Assembly: GCF_902726645.1 (NCBI RefSeq)
Contig: NZ_CACVAO010000001.1
Coordinates: forward strand, 3,916,636 to 3,980,635
Origin: Halobacillus ihumii
GTDB taxonomy: Bacteria; Bacillota; Bacilli; Bacillales; Halobacillaceae
Direction of reading: 5' to 3'
Length of the DNA: 64,000 nt
The notes beneath the pieces were generated by a model. It saw only the letters and a list, made by a program, of their open reading frames with translations. It was not told the origin of the DNA and ran no database searches. A program made the translations under genes and the position numbers. Below, in pieces: positions 18,898-29,200 of the stretch; within the stretch, counting starts at the first letter, position 1, and the number at the start of each line of letters is the position of its first letter.

Positions 18898-20934
18898 ATG
18901 CTGAGTCAATCTATAAGTGAAGTAAAAGGTGTAGGGGAAAAGCTCCAAGCTCATTTGAATGAGCTTGGACTTTTTACAATTGAAGATTTGTTATTCTATT
19001 TTCCTTACCGTTATGATACGTATGAAATCAAGCCGCTAACCGAACTGGTTCATAATGAGAAGGCGACCATTGAAGGAGTTCTGACGGCAGAGCCCGCTGT
19101 AAACTTTTACGGAAGAAAGAAATCCCGGTTAACGATGACCTTACAGGTGGAGCAATTTGCGGTGAAAGCAGTGATGTTTAATCGGGCTTTTGCTAAAAAA
19201 CAACTACATAAAGGCGATACCATCACGGTCACTGGAAAGTGGGATCAGCACCGTTTGCAAATTACAGTGAGTCAATTTAAAAAAGGGGAAGCTAAAAGTC
19301 AGGATCCGATTCAGCCGGTTTACACGTTGAAAGAAAGTGTAACGCTGAAGACGTTAAGAAAAGTGATAAAAGCAGCCCTTGAGGAGCATGCAGACGAAGT
19401 TGAAGAAATTTTGCCTGAAGAAACGTTGCTTACCTATAAACTTCCGGACCGCAGGCAAGCGTTGATGCAAATGCATTACCCTGAAAGTCGCATCATGCTC
19501 AAGCATTCAAAAAGGCGATTTATTTATGAGGAATTTCTCGTATTTCAATTGAAAATGCAGCTGCTAAGAAAGCTGCATCGCGAGTCTACTAAAGGAAACG
19601 CACAAAACTATAATAATGACAAGTTAACCAACTTTGTACAGGGGCTTCCGTTTGAACTGACAGCTGCACAAAAACGTTCACTGGCGGAGATTTTAAAGGA
19701 TATGAAGAATCCTTACCGTATGAATCGGCTTCTGCAAGGGGATGTCGGGTCAGGGAAAACAGCCGTTGCAGCGATTGCTTTATATGCTTCGATTACGACA
19801 GGTAAGCAAGGAGCCCTCATGGTGCCGACTGAAATTCTTGCTGAACAGCACTACCATTCACTAAGTGAAATGTTTGCCGGCAGAGCTCATGTAGTTTTGT
19901 TAACAGGTTCTGTGAAAGGTAAAAAACGTAAAGAAATTCTGGAGTCCATTAAGGCCCACGAAGCGGATATCATTGTGGGAACACATGCCCTGATTCAGGA
20001 GGAAGTTGATTTTAACGAGCTGGGCTTTGTGATCGTAGACGAGCAGCACCGCTTCGGTGTTAACCAGCGCCGTGCGTTAAGGGGAAAAGGCTTGAATCCA
20101 GATGTATTGTTCATGACGGCAACGCCGATTCCGAGAACCCTGGCCATTACGGCGTTTGGTGATATGGACGTATCGGTAATTGATGAAATGCCAGCTGGGC
20201 GAAAACCGATTGAAACCTACTGGATTAAAGGCGGAATGACGGACCGCCTGCTGGGTTTTATTAAAAAAGTGGTCACGAATGATCAGCAGGCCTATGTAAT
20301 TTGTCCATTGATTGAGGAGTCTGATCAGTTAGACATTCAAAATGCGGTTGATTTATATCAGCAAATTGCTGAAGTTTATGAACCTGATATTTCAGTCGGC
20401 CTCATGCATGGACGCCTTCATAATGAAGAAAAAGAAGAAGTTATGAAGCGTTTTGCGGAAAATGAATTGCAAGTGCTCGTGTCAACCACAGTCGTTGAGG
20501 TAGGAGTGAATGTTCCAAATGCAACTGTAATGGTGATCCATGACGCGGAACGATTTGGACTTTCTCAGCTTCATCAACTGCGTGGCCGTGTCGGTCGAGG
20601 AAGTGAACAAAGTTATTGTATTTTACTCGCTGATCCTAAAGGTGACGTAGGCAAAGAACGGATGCGGATTATGACAGAAACGAATGATGGCTTTGAATTG
20701 TCTGAGCAGGATTTAAAACTAAGAGGACCTGGAGACTTTTTTGGCAGAAAACAAAGCGGCCTGCCTGAATTTAAAGTGGGCGACATGGTCCATGACTATC
20801 GAGCTCTTGAAACGGCCAGAGCCGATGCTGCTGAAATAATAGCAAACGGTTCGTTGGTTCATGATGAACAATTTAAGCCGCTGAAAGCGATCATTGCGCA
20901 AGATGAGCATATCAGCGGTGAAGTCCTTGATTGA
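18898..20934 (+). CDS. recG: ATP-dependent DNA helicase RecG
   Basis: A branch-migration helicase that reverses stalled forks. The N-terminal wedge OB domain is about 60-150; Walker A GDVGSGKTAVAAIA is near residue 280 and DEQH near 380. The helicase C-terminal region has STTVVEVGVNVPNA and QLRGRVGRG. Length 678 aa from ATG 18898; a GTG at 18889 would add three residues overlapping sdaAA. The TGA stop (20932-20934) includes the first two bases of an R2 repeat, so the last codons may have been edited by that element. Confidence 0.95.
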   Translation: MLSQSISEVKGVGEKLQAHLNELGLFTIEDLLFYFPYRYDTYEIKPLTELVHNEKATIEGVLTAEPAVNFYGRKKSRLTMTLQVEQFAVKAVMFNRAFAKKQLHKGDTITVTGKWDQHRLQITVSQFKKGEAKSQDPIQPVYTLKESVTLKTLRKVIKAALEEHADEVEEILPEETLLTYKLPDRRQALMQMHYPESRIMLKHSKRRFIYEEFLVFQLKMQLLRKLHRESTKGNAQNYNNDKLTNFVQGLPFELTAAQKRSLAEILKDMKNPYRMNRLLQGDVGSGKTAVAAIALYASITTGKQGALMVPTEILAEQHYHSLSEMFAGRAHVVLLTGSVKGKKRKEILESIKAHEADIIVGTHALIQEEVDFNELGFVIVDEQHRFGVNQRRALRGKGLNPDVLFMTATPIPRTLAITAFGDMDVSVIDEMPAGRKPIETYWIKGGMTDRLLGFIKKVVTNDQQAYVICPLIEESDQLDIQNAVDLYQQIAEVYEPDISVGLMHGRLHNEEKEEVMKRFAENELQVLVSTTVVEVGVNVPNATVMVIHDAERFGLSQLHQLRGRVGRGSEQSYCILLADPKGDVGKERMRIMTETNDGFELSEQDLKLRGPGDFFGRKQSGLPEFKVGDMVHDYRALETARADAAEIIANGSLVHDEQFKPLKAIIAQDEHISGEVLD

Positions 20935-21082
20935 GGCTGGGACATAACTAAACTTCTTGAATGAAAAAACAAGCGATGTGCTGTTTAAGCGAAGTATATT
21001 TTCGTAGCGTGTTATAGGACCAATCATAGCTTTTTACTTAGTTCGGAATTTCATTTGATAAAAACGCTTTCGTTCCAGCCTC
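20933..21082. repeat. R2 repeat, copy 1 (about 150 bp, terminal inverted repeats)
   Basis: Left end GAGGCTGGGACATAA and right end TTTCGTTCCAGCCTC form imperfect terminal inverted repeats. The interior aligns end to end with copy 2 at 61013-61159, including a 22-nt block (20979-21009 region) identical in both that itself contains the inverted pair GCGAA/TTCG. There is no coding potential. The element begins inside the recG stop codon. MITE-like or a long terminator hairpin. The following 21083-21160 shows nothing further. Confidence 0.85.
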
Positions 21083-21160
21083 GTCGTGTCAACCGGGAAA
21101 GCTTGCACTTTTGTTCTGTTGTATGTTTTTATCGTTTCCTCGAACAATATAGGGAAACTA

Positions 21161-21189
21161 TTGCGTAATTGATTCAGGTATTATATATT
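21161..21189 (+). promoter_or_regulatory. Promoter of the fapR operon
   Basis: TTGCGT (21161-21166) and TATATT (21184-21189) are spaced by 17 bp, directly upstream of a FapR box. Confidence 0.7.
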
Positions 21190-21193
21190 ACTG

Positions 21194-21210
21194 TTAGTAC
21201 CTAGTCATAA
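21194..21210 (+). promoter_or_regulatory. FapR operator
   Basis: The 17-bp TTAGTACCTAGTCATAA closely fits the FapR box, whose TTAGTACC half-site is diagnostic. It overlaps the transcription start region 30 bp ahead of fapR, predicting repression relieved by malonyl-CoA, including autoregulation. Confidence 0.85.
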
Positions 21211-21240
21211 AATTTGTGACAATCGAACGGTGGGAACGTG

Positions 21241-21810
21241 ATGAAACGTACAAAACAGATGAGGCAAAGTGAATTAAAGGCAACCATTGACGCTACTCCA
21301 TTCATCACTGATGAAACGCTGGCGACCCATTTTGGGGTTAGTATTCAGACCATTCGTCTCGACCGTATGGAATTATCAATTCCTGAATTGAGAGAACGAA
21401 TCAAATCTGTAGCTACCCAGGAATGGAACGAAACCGTGAAAGCTCTTCCGATTGAGGAAGTCATCGGGGAAGTGGTTGATTTGGAACTTGATCAACGTGC
21501 CATTTCCATTATGGATATTAAATCAGAACATGTTTTCTCAAGGAATCACATTGCCCGCGGGCATCATTTATTTGCTCAGGCCAATTCCCTTGCTGTAGCT
21601 GTAATTGATGATGAGCTGGCCCTGACAGCTGAGTCGAGGATACGCTTTATGCGGCAAGTTAAGCAAGGTGAGCGTGTTATAGCAAAAGCATTCGTCCGAG
21701 GCGATGGTGATAAAGGGCGCACGCTCGTGGATGTTCACAGCTATGTAGAGAATGAGGAAGTGTTCGCAGGTACATTTGAAATGTTTCGTCAGCAAGAGTC
21801 GAAGGAGTGA
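21241..21810 (+). CDS. fapR: Malonyl-CoA-responsive lipid synthesis repressor FapR
   Basis: A transcription factor controlling fatty-acid and phospholipid genes. An N-terminal HTH (about 20-50, [15 protein letters not shown]) is joined by a helix ([11 protein letters not shown]) to a hot-dog fold effector domain with [22 protein letters not shown]. 189 aa from ATG 21241, with GGTGGGA five bases upstream; a GTG at 21238 adds one residue. It heads fapR-plsX-fabD-fabG and carries its own operator. Confidence 0.96.
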   Translation: MKRTKQMRQSELKATIDATPFITDETLATHFGVSIQTIRLDRMELSIPELRERIKSVATQEWNETVKALPIEEVIGEVVDLELDQRAISIMDIKSEHVFSRNHIARGHHLFAQANSLAVAVIDDELALTAESRIRFMRQVKQGERVIAKAFVRGDGDKGRTLVDVHSYVENEEVFAGTFEMFRQQESKE

Positions 21811-21818
21811 AGTAAGCA

Positions 21819-22823
21819 ATGAAACTAGCCATAGATGCTATGGGCGGAGATCATGCTCCTGAGTCGATCGTTATGGGGGCGGTGCAAGCCGTTTCTAAGA
21901 TTGATGATCTGTCCATAACCTTGATAGGTGATGAGAAAAAAATCAATCCTTTATTAGGTGACACAGCAAATATTTCCGTTATACATACAGAGGAAAAAAT
22001 CACATCAGATGATGAGCCTGTTAAAGCAGTTCGCAGAAAAAAGACGGCCTCAATGGTGTTGATGGCAAAAGAAGTAAGTGAAGGCAGAGCTGATGGATGT
22101 ATATCAGCCGGGAATACAGGCGCGCTTATGAGTGCCGGTTTATTTATCGTCGGCAGAATGAAAGGAATCGATCGCCCGGCATTAAGTCCTACGCTTCCTA
22201 CAGAAGATGGCAAAGGCTTTCTTCTGCTCGATGTAGGCGCCAATGTGGATGCAAAACCGAATCATTTATTGCAATACGCAATTATGGGTTCTATCTACAG
22301 TGAAAAAGTCCGTGAAATATCCTCGCCAAGAGTAGGGTTATTGAATGTAGGGACAGAAGACGGAAAGGGAAGCGAATTAACGAAGCAGGTGTTTAAGCTG
22401 CTCTCAGATGCACCGATTAATTTTATCGGTAATGTGGAAGCCAGAGATTTATTAATGGGCGTCGCTGACGTAGTCGTGACCGATGGGTTTACTGGAAACG
22501 TAACACTAAAAACACTCGAGGGTACGGCTATGACGATGTTTTCCATGATGAAGAAAACGTTCATGTCCAGCTTTAAAACGAAGCTTGCTGCAGGGCTTGT
22601 TAAAAACGATTTAAAACAGTTAAAGGATCAGCTGGATTATTCTGAGTATGGAGGTGCAGGCTTGTTTGGTCTGGCTTCACCTGTCATAAAAGCTCATGGT
22701 TCTTCTAATGAACGTGCAGTGTATAATGCGATTCGGCAAGCGTGTGAAATGATCGAACGAAATGTGTCTACAACAATCGCTGATACGATGAAAGAACTGC
22801 AGGCAAAGGAGGATAACGAATGA
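21819..22823 (+). CDS. plsX: Phosphate acyltransferase PlsX
   Basis: Converts acyl-ACP to acyl-phosphate, the first committed step of phosphatidic acid synthesis, as a peripheral membrane enzyme. It starts [17 protein letters not shown], the family signature, with [12 protein letters not shown] and [14 protein letters not shown] further on. Length 334 aa. The ATG follows AAGGAGTGA 8 bp after fapR. Overlaps fabD by 4 bp (ATGA). Confidence 0.97.
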   Translation: MKLAIDAMGGDHAPESIVMGAVQAVSKIDDLSITLIGDEKKINPLLGDTANISVIHTEEKITSDDEPVKAVRRKKTASMVLMAKEVSEGRADGCISAGNTGALMSAGLFIVGRMKGIDRPALSPTLPTEDGKGFLLLDVGANVDAKPNHLLQYAIMGSIYSEKVREISSPRVGLLNVGTEDGKGSELTKQVFKLLSDAPINFIGNVEARDLLMGVADVVVTDGFTGNVTLKTLEGTAMTMFSMMKKTFMSSFKTKLAAGLVKNDLKQLKDQLDYSEYGGAGLFGLASPVIKAHGSSNERAVYNAIRQACEMIERNVSTTIADTMKELQAKEDNE

Positions 22824-23761
22824 AACGTATAGCTTATATTTTTCCAGGCCAAGGCTCCCAGGAGGTTGGTATGGGACAGGAAATGTACGAAAATTACCCC
22901 CAAGTAAAAGAACTATTCGATGCAGCGGATGAGGCATTAGGTTATTCGCTGACATCCTTAATGTTTGAAGGGCCAGCTGAGGAATTAACGAAAACCGAAA
23001 ATGCACAGCCAGCTCTGTTGTTAAATAGTGTTGCCATTGCAAAGGTGTTAGAGGAAGAGGGCGTTACCCCGGCCATGACAGCTGGTCACAGTTTAGGGGA
23101 ATACAGCGCATTAGTTAGTGCAGGGGCCCTTGATGCAATTGACGCGGTTAAACTTGTTCATACACGTGGTAAATTAATGGAAGAGGCCTATCCGACAGGG
23201 TTAGGAGCCATGGCGGCCGTTCTTGGTTTGGAAAAAGAGGAGATTGAACGCGTTTTAGCGAAAATGGATCAAGACCAGCCGGTGGATCTAGCCAACATCA
23301 ATTGCCCTGGTCAAATTGTGATCGCCGGAACATCAGACGGGGTAAAACAAGCTTCTGAACAGCTGCAGGAAGCGGGAGCAAAGCGCGTATTGCCCCTTAA
23401 CGTCAGCGGTCCTTTTCATTCAAGATTAATGAAGCCGGCGAGTGAAAGTTTTTCAAATTCTCTTGCGAAGACTGTGCTGCATGACGCTAAAATTCCAGTG
23501 TACGCAAATGTATCAGCAGAAGCTGTTACAGATGCCAGTAAGATTCAGAGTTTATTAGTGGAACAACTGTATTCCCCTGTCCGCTTTCAAGAAATTCTCG
23601 AACAATTTGTTGAAGAAGACATTGAGGCAATTGTAGAAGTCGGGCACGGTAAAGTATTAAGTGGTCTCGTTAGAAAAGTAAAACGCAGAATGAAGACGTT
23701 TGCGATCGGTGACCCGGAATCGGCAGCTTCATTTTTAGAATGGTATAAGGAGGATTCATAA
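22820..23761 (+). CDS. fabD: Malonyl-CoA:ACP transacylase
   Basis: Loads malonyl groups onto ACP. The N-terminal [12 protein letters not shown], nucleophile motif [11 protein letters not shown] with Ser91, and the catalytic His region [10 protein letters not shown] are present. Length 313 aa. It overlaps plsX by 4 bp and fabG by 1 bp, so the cluster is tightly coupled. Confidence 0.97.
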   Translation: MKRIAYIFPGQGSQEVGMGQEMYENYPQVKELFDAADEALGYSLTSLMFEGPAEELTKTENAQPALLLNSVAIAKVLEEEGVTPAMTAGHSLGEYSALVSAGALDAIDAVKLVHTRGKLMEEAYPTGLGAMAAVLGLEKEEIERVLAKMDQDQPVDLANINCPGQIVIAGTSDGVKQASEQLQEAGAKRVLPLNVSGPFHSRLMKPASESFSNSLAKTVLHDAKIPVYANVSAEAVTDASKIQSLLVEQLYSPVRFQEILEQFVEEDIEAIVEVGHGKVLSGLVRKVKRRMKTFAIGDPESAASFLEWYKEDS

Positions 23762-24501
23762 TGCTTCATGAACAAGTTGCACTCGTCACAGGTGCTTCAC
23801 GTGGAATTGGCCGGTCCATTGCCCTTGAGCTGGCTCAAAGCGGAGCGAAAGTTGCTGTGAATTATGCGGGCAGTGAAGATCGAGCAGATGCGGTTGTTCA
23901 AGAAATTAAGGATAACGGCGGCGAAGCGATTAAAATTCAAGCCAACGTCTCTCAAGGGGATGATGTCAGCCGAATGGTGAAGACAGTAGTCGAAGAATTT
24001 GGCCGCCTGGATATTTTAGTGAACAATGCTGGAATCACAAAAGACAATCTGCTAATGCGTATGAAGGAACAAGAATTTGATGATGTAATCGACACCAACT
24101 TAAAAGGCGTTTTTATGTGTACAAAAGGCGTAACGAGACAGATGATGAAGCAGAAGTTTGGCCGAATTATTAATATTTCCTCTATTGTTGGGGTTTCAGG
24201 TAATCCAGGACAAGCCAACTATGTAGCTGCTAAAGCAGGCGTTATTGGATTAACAAAATCTAATGCCAAGGAACTGGCTTCACGTAATATTACGGTGAAT
24301 GCCGTGGCTCCTGGCTATATTACAACAGATATGACTGATCAGCTTACAGAGGAACAGCGTGAACAAATGCTTGCTTTGATTCCTCTTAACCGATTAGGCG
24401 AAGGAGCAGACGTTGCTCGAGCTGTACGTTTCCTCGCCTCAGGTGACGCTGCCTATATTACAGGGCAGACACTTCACGTTGATGGCGGTATGGTCATGTA
24501 A
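23761..24501 (+). CDS. fabG: 3-oxoacyl-ACP reductase
   Basis: The NADPH-dependent ketoreductase of fatty-acid elongation (SDR family, 246 aa). The nucleotide-binding TGASRGIG is at residues 10-17, NNAG at 88-91, and the catalytic Ser141, Tyr154 and Lys158 sit in NISSIVG and YVAAK. ATG overlaps the fabD stop by 1 bp. acpP follows 59 bp later. Confidence 0.97.
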   Translation: MLHEQVALVTGASRGIGRSIALELAQSGAKVAVNYAGSEDRADAVVQEIKDNGGEAIKIQANVSQGDDVSRMVKTVVEEFGRLDILVNNAGITKDNLLMRMKEQEFDDVIDTNLKGVFMCTKGVTRQMMKQKFGRIINISSIVGVSGNPGQANYVAAKAGVIGLTKSNAKELASRNITVNAVAPGYITTDMTDQLTEEQREQMLALIPLNRLGEGADVARAVRFLASGDAAYITGQTLHVDGGMVM

Positions 24502-24560
24502 ATTGATCTGGTTTCTGTAAGTGAAATCTACTATAATAACTGAAGGGAGGTGAAGTTCCT

Positions 24561-24794
24561 ATGGCAGAAACATTTGATCGCGTTAAACAAATCATTGTCG
24601 ATCGTCTCGATGCAGACGAATCTAAAGTAACAATGGAAGCTTCCTTCAAAGAAGATCTAGAAGCAGACTCTCTTGACGTAGTAGAATTAGTAATGGAGCT
24701 CGAAGATGAGTTTGATATGGAAATCTCTGATGAAGAAGCTGAAAAAATCAATACGGTTGGCGACGCTGTGAATTACATAAACAGTGTGTCCTAA
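24561..24794 (+). CDS. acpP: Acyl carrier protein
   Basis: A 77-aa acidic four-helix carrier. The phosphopantetheine attachment is Ser37 in [17 protein letters not shown]. The Shine-Dalgarno GGGAGGTGAAG is strong, as expected for an abundant protein. A TATAAT at 24532-24537 in the fabG-acpP gap may be part of an extra promoter, but its -35 is poor. A hairpin follows the gene. Confidence 0.97.
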   Translation: MAETFDRVKQIIVDRLDADESKVTMEASFKEDLEADSLDVVELVMELEDEFDMEISDEEAEKINTVGDAVNYINSVS

Positions 24795-24804
24795 CCATTG
24801 AATA

Positions 24805-24829
24805 GCTGCCTGTTTTTTCAGGCAGCCTT
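24805..24829 (+). terminator. Hairpin after acpP
   Basis: A perfect 8-bp stem GCTGCCTG/CAGGCAGC with a T6 loop is followed by CTTTCC. The T-tract is weak, so it may attenuate rather than stop transcription into rnc. Confidence 0.65.
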
Positions 24830-24867
24830 TCCTATATTGATAAATTACAAAAAGGACAAGGTGACGT

Positions 24868-25557
24868 ATGGAGGATTTTTCCAGTTTTCAAGCTGAAATT
24901 AGCCAACAATTTAAAAATCTTTCGTTGCTGGAACAAGCTTTTACCCATTCATCCTATGTGAATGAGCATCGCAAAACGGACCGTGAAGACAATGAGCGTC
25001 TTGAATTTCTAGGAGATGCAGTCCTGGAATTAGGGGTGTCTCAATACTTATATAAAGAATTTCCGAACAAGCCTGAAGGAGAATTAACAAAACTGAGGGC
25101 ATCGATTGTTTGTGAAGCTTCACTTGTCAAATTTGCAAATGATTTAAATTTTCAAGAGTTAATCTTGCTCGGTAAAGGGGAAGAAATGACTGGAGGCCGT
25201 AATCGGCCTGCCTTATTAGCTGATGTATTCGAGGCATTTATAGGTGCTCTATACTTAGATAAAGGCTTTAATCAAGTCGTTCATTTTCTTGAAAATTACG
25301 TTTACCCCAAGATTAAAGAAGGTGCTTTTTCTCATGCGATGGATTATAAAAGTCAGCTCCAAGAATTCATTCAACGAGACCGAAATAGTCGAATTGAGTA
25401 TGAAATTGTTGAAGAAAGAGGGCCGGCACACAGCAGAGAGTTTGTAGCCCATGTCCGGATACAGAGTGAGGATGCTGGGATCGGCATTGGACGTACGAAG
25501 AAAGAAGCAGAACAAAAAGCGGCTCAGCAGGCACTGATAAATCAAGGGGCTCTATAA
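24868..25557 (+). CDS. rnc: Ribonuclease III
   Basis: A double-stranded RNA endonuclease for rRNA processing and antisense control. Catalytic signature [13 protein letters not shown] near residues 45-57, a second acidic site DVFEAFIGA, and a C-terminal dsRBD (about 155-228) with [17 protein letters not shown] are present. At 229 aa it is about 20 residues shorter than B. subtilis, missing N-terminal residues only. ATG follows AAGGTGA. It ends in a terminator. Confidence 0.97.
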   Translation: MEDFSSFQAEISQQFKNLSLLEQAFTHSSYVNEHRKTDREDNERLEFLGDAVLELGVSQYLYKEFPNKPEGELTKLRASIVCEASLVKFANDLNFQELILLGKGEEMTGGRNRPALLADVFEAFIGALYLDKGFNQVVHFLENYVYPKIKEGAFSHAMDYKSQLQEFIQRDRNSRIEYEIVEERGPAHSREFVAHVRIQSEDAGIGIGRTKKEAEQKAAQQALINQGAL

Positions 25558-25600
25558 AAAAGACGGCCAGATGATCATTCATCTGTACCGTCTTTTTTTA
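25556..25600 (+). terminator. Terminator after rnc
   Basis: AAAAAAGACGG pairs with CCGTCTTTTTT and an inner hairpin AGATGA/TCATCT lies inside, followed by a T-tract. The stem could also terminate the convergent minus-strand UPF0435 gene. Confidence 0.85.
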
Positions 25601-25655
25601 CGGCCCTTTAGCCAGTGAAAGGATCACGTTATCTGTCTTTTGGGTATGACTCCTT

Positions 25656-25877
25656 CTATTTACGATATTGGCCTAGTTCCTGGACGAATGCCTGGATTTC
25701 AGAAACGCTTAACTGGCCTTTCATCTCCACAATGTCGTGCAATGATTTAATTTCGTCATATTTATTTATATCGTAGTCCTCAGGATCCATAAGGGAGCGG
25801 TTGACAACTTGTAAGCGTTCAGCCATATCATTTATGATAATGTTTAAATTATCCTGGGTAGGTTCTTGTAAACTCAT
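25656..25877 (-). CDS. UPF0435 (DUF1128) family protein, YfkK-like
   Basis: A 73-aa soluble protein of unknown function. The pattern NIIINDMAERLQVVNRSLM, then PEDYDINKYDEI and a C-terminal helix ending ELGQYRK, matches the UPF0435 family (B. subtilis YfkK). The ATG is preceded by AGGAGGATACGTT on the minus strand. It converges on rnc and diverges from smc. This position is not where B. subtilis carries yfkK, so it is a local insertion or relocation. No function is proposed. Confidence 0.85.
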   Translation of the reverse strand: MSLQEPTQDNLNIIINDMAERLQVVNRSLMDPEDYDINKYDEIKSLHDIVEMKGQLSVSEIQAFVQELGQYRK

Positions 25878-26213
25878 AACGTATCCTCCTTCATCGTCTC
25901 TTAATTTTTACTATATATTATCATAAAATAAATTCTATCATTTTAAAACCCTTGACAATGTATTTACTCATGTTAAGTGAGGTTCCAGCATTTGTGCAAA
26001 TAGAGGTTCCAACCTTATTGTCCTTGCCTTCATATCTACCGCTCCGCAGCAGACTATGATAAAATGAGTAAGTTGAAATTAAGTATAGTTCTTACTAAAA
26101 GAGGCGACTACAAGCTTCGTTAGCTCGAGTTTCAGCTCACCTGCCAGTACTTATGGCGTTGTTGAATACTAGAGATCCGACGCTTTTGTATATTAATAAA
26201 CAGGAGGATGAGT
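25878..26213. other. Divergent intergenic region between the UPF0435 gene and smc
   Basis: A 336-bp AT-rich gap. A candidate extended -10 (TGATAAAAT at 26057-26065) points toward smc without a clear -35. GAGGTTCCA occurs twice (25979-25987 and 26003-26011) at 24-bp spacing. No ORF, remnant or strong hairpin was recognised. Confidence 0.5.
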
Positions 26214-29200
26214 ATGTTCCTCAAACGTTTGGATACAGTAGGATTTAAATCATTTGCCGAACGAGTAACAGTGGACTTCGTTTCAGGAGTCACTTCAGTT
26301 GTCGGTCCAAATGGAAGTGGGAAAAGTAATATAACAGATGCGATCCGCTGGGTACTCGGTGAACAATCTGCCCGATCATTGCGAGGGGCAAAAATGGAAG
26401 ATATCATTTTTGCCGGAAGTGAGACGAGAAAAGCCTTAAATATGGCGGAAGTCACTTTAACGTTAAATAACGAACATCATACGTTACCACTTGATTATCA
26501 GGAAGTTAGTGTAACGCGGCGAGTATATCGTTCAGGAGAAAGTGAATTTTATATAAATAATCAAACATGCCGTCTAAAGGATATTGTCGATTTATTTATG
26601 GATTCCGGACTCGGCAGAGAAGCATTCTCGATTATTAGTCAGGGAAAAGTCGAAGAAATTCTCAGCTCTAAACCTGAAGAGCGCCGTTCTATTTTTGAAG
26701 AGGCGGCTGGGGTGCTTAAGTATAAACAAAGAAAAAAGAAGGCGGAACATAAGCTTTTTGAGACACAAGAAAACCTCAATCGAGTAGAAGATATTATTCA
26801 TGAGATTGATGGACAGTTGGAGCCATTGAAGGAGCAAGCCTCAGTGGCGAAAGATTACTTAGAGAAAAAAGACGAGTTGAAGAACGTAGAAATTGCTTTA
26901 CTCGTTACTCAGATTGAAAATCTCCATGAAGAGTGGCAGGGGCTTCTAGACCAATTAGAGGAAGTGAAACACGAAGAAGGTAAATTGAAGGCTGATGTAG
27001 ACGAGAGAGCAGCTTCGATAGCTAAGAAACGTGAAAACATGGAGGCTTTGGAAGAATCAATTGAAGACCTGCAGGAAACGTTGTTGGTGCTTACGCGCGA
27101 ACTGGAAAACTTAGAAGGTAAAAAAGAGTTAATGAAGGAACGCCATAAACATTACTCTGAAAACAAGACGAAATTAACCTCAGAATATGAAGAGCTATCT
27201 TCACAGCTCGACGTTGTAAAGCAAAAGGCACAGGCTGAAACGAACAAATTAAAGACATTTCGACAAAATCGTAAAGAAACCAAAGCAAATCTTAAACAGG
27301 CAAAAGAAGCTCTGCACCAAGGTGTAGAGGATATCGAAGCTGAAATTGAAGATTGTAAGAGTGATTATATTGACTTATTAAACAAACAGGCTGCCAAACG
27401 TAATGAGCAGCAAACCTTAGAGCAGCAACTCGTCCAGCTGTCTAATAAAAAAGGGGTACAGCAAGGGAAGTTTCAGGAGCTGTCAGACGAAAGGGCTGTT
27501 ATTGAGAGTTCCTTAAAAGAGCGGAATCATAAGCTGGAAACAGCCAGTCAGAAGCGGCAGGATTTAGAAGAGGAGCTTAAAGCACTTGATGATCAAATTA
27601 AAAAAGATGATCAGGCTTATCAGGAATGGCAGCAAAAGCTTTATCAGGGATACCAATACTTAGAAAAAATGCGCTCTAAAAAAGAAATGCTTGAGGAGAT
27701 GAAGGAAGATTACTCTGGCTATTTTCACGGAGTGCGCGAGGTGCTGAAGGCGAGAGAGAAACAGCTCATCCATGGCGTGGAAGGCGCTGTTCTTGAAGTC
27801 ATTGACATTCCAATAAACTATTTAACGGCTATTGAAACCGCTCTGGGTGCCCAAGCCCAGCATGTCATTGTGCAGGATGAGAAGTCGGGACGACAAGCTA
27901 TTCACTGGCTGAAACAAAACAATAAAGGACGGGCAACTTTTCTTCCGTTAACAACGATTCAGCCTCGCTCTATTTACGGACAGGCGGCTGACAAGTTAAC
28001 AGGTGAGGAAGGTTTTGTCGGTGTTGCCTCCGAGCTGATCCAGTTTGATTCTCGTTATGAAAAGGCGATTCAACACTTATTAGGTCATATTGTGATCGCA
28101 ACAAATCTAGAGCAAGCGAATAGGATTGCCAATGCAGTTAATCGCAAATACCGGATTGTTACCCTTGAAGGAGACGTTGTAAATCCGGGCGGATCAATGT
28201 CAGGCGGTGCTCAAAAGAAATCTAACCAATCGCTTTTTACAAGAGAAAAAGAACTACAGGAGTTAACAGAGAAGATTACGTCTTTTGATGCTAAAGCGAG
28301 AAATGTTGAAGAAAAAGTAAAGCGGCTGAAAGACCAGCTTAATTCGAATACTGAGAAGCGAGAACAAGTAAAGGAACAGTCCATTTCTTCACGAAACGCT
28401 GAGTATGAAGAGCAATCAGCTATCAGAGAACTGCAGGTAAAAGTCGGTCATTTAAATGATCAGCTGCAATTATATGATCAGGATCAATCACAATTTAATC
28501 AAGATCAATCGCAGGCAAATGAGCGGTTAAGCACGTTGACAGAAGAATTAACTTCCCTCAACAAACAGCTGGAACATCTGCAGAAGAGAATCGATGATTT
28601 GAATGGTGCTAAAGGCCAACAGCAAGAGGATGAAGCCAATCAGAAGGAACGTTATCAGAACTTGCAAATCAAACTTGCAGAACAAGATTCAGCTGTTGAG
28701 AACCAAAAAGAAAAAGCGGAGCGTTTACAAGAAGACTTGCAATCGGTGCAAGACCAACTAGAAAAAAATCGTCATTCTTACGAGCAGCTCGTGGAAGTCG
28801 TGGATTCTAATCAATCAGAAGAAGACATTATGGAAGACATTGAAAAGTCAAAAATAAGAAAAGAAACAACGTCTTCACTGATTCAGGAACGCAGGGAAGA
28901 GAGAAATCAATTAGCTCAGTCTGTTCATCAGGAAGAACAAACACAGAAAGAAATCCAGCGCAGACATCAAAACTATCTTCAAGATATTCAGCAGAAGGAA
29001 GTCAAAGTAAACCGGCTCGATGTAGAGCTTGAGAATTTGCTGAATTATTTGCAGGACGAATATGTGATAACGTTTGAGAAAGCAAAAAACGATTATCAAG
29101 GTGTCGAGGATGTCCAGTCAGCCTCTACACGTGTGAAATTAATTAAGCGGGCCATTGATGAGTTAGGGACGGTTAATCTTGGAGCTATTGATGAGTACGA

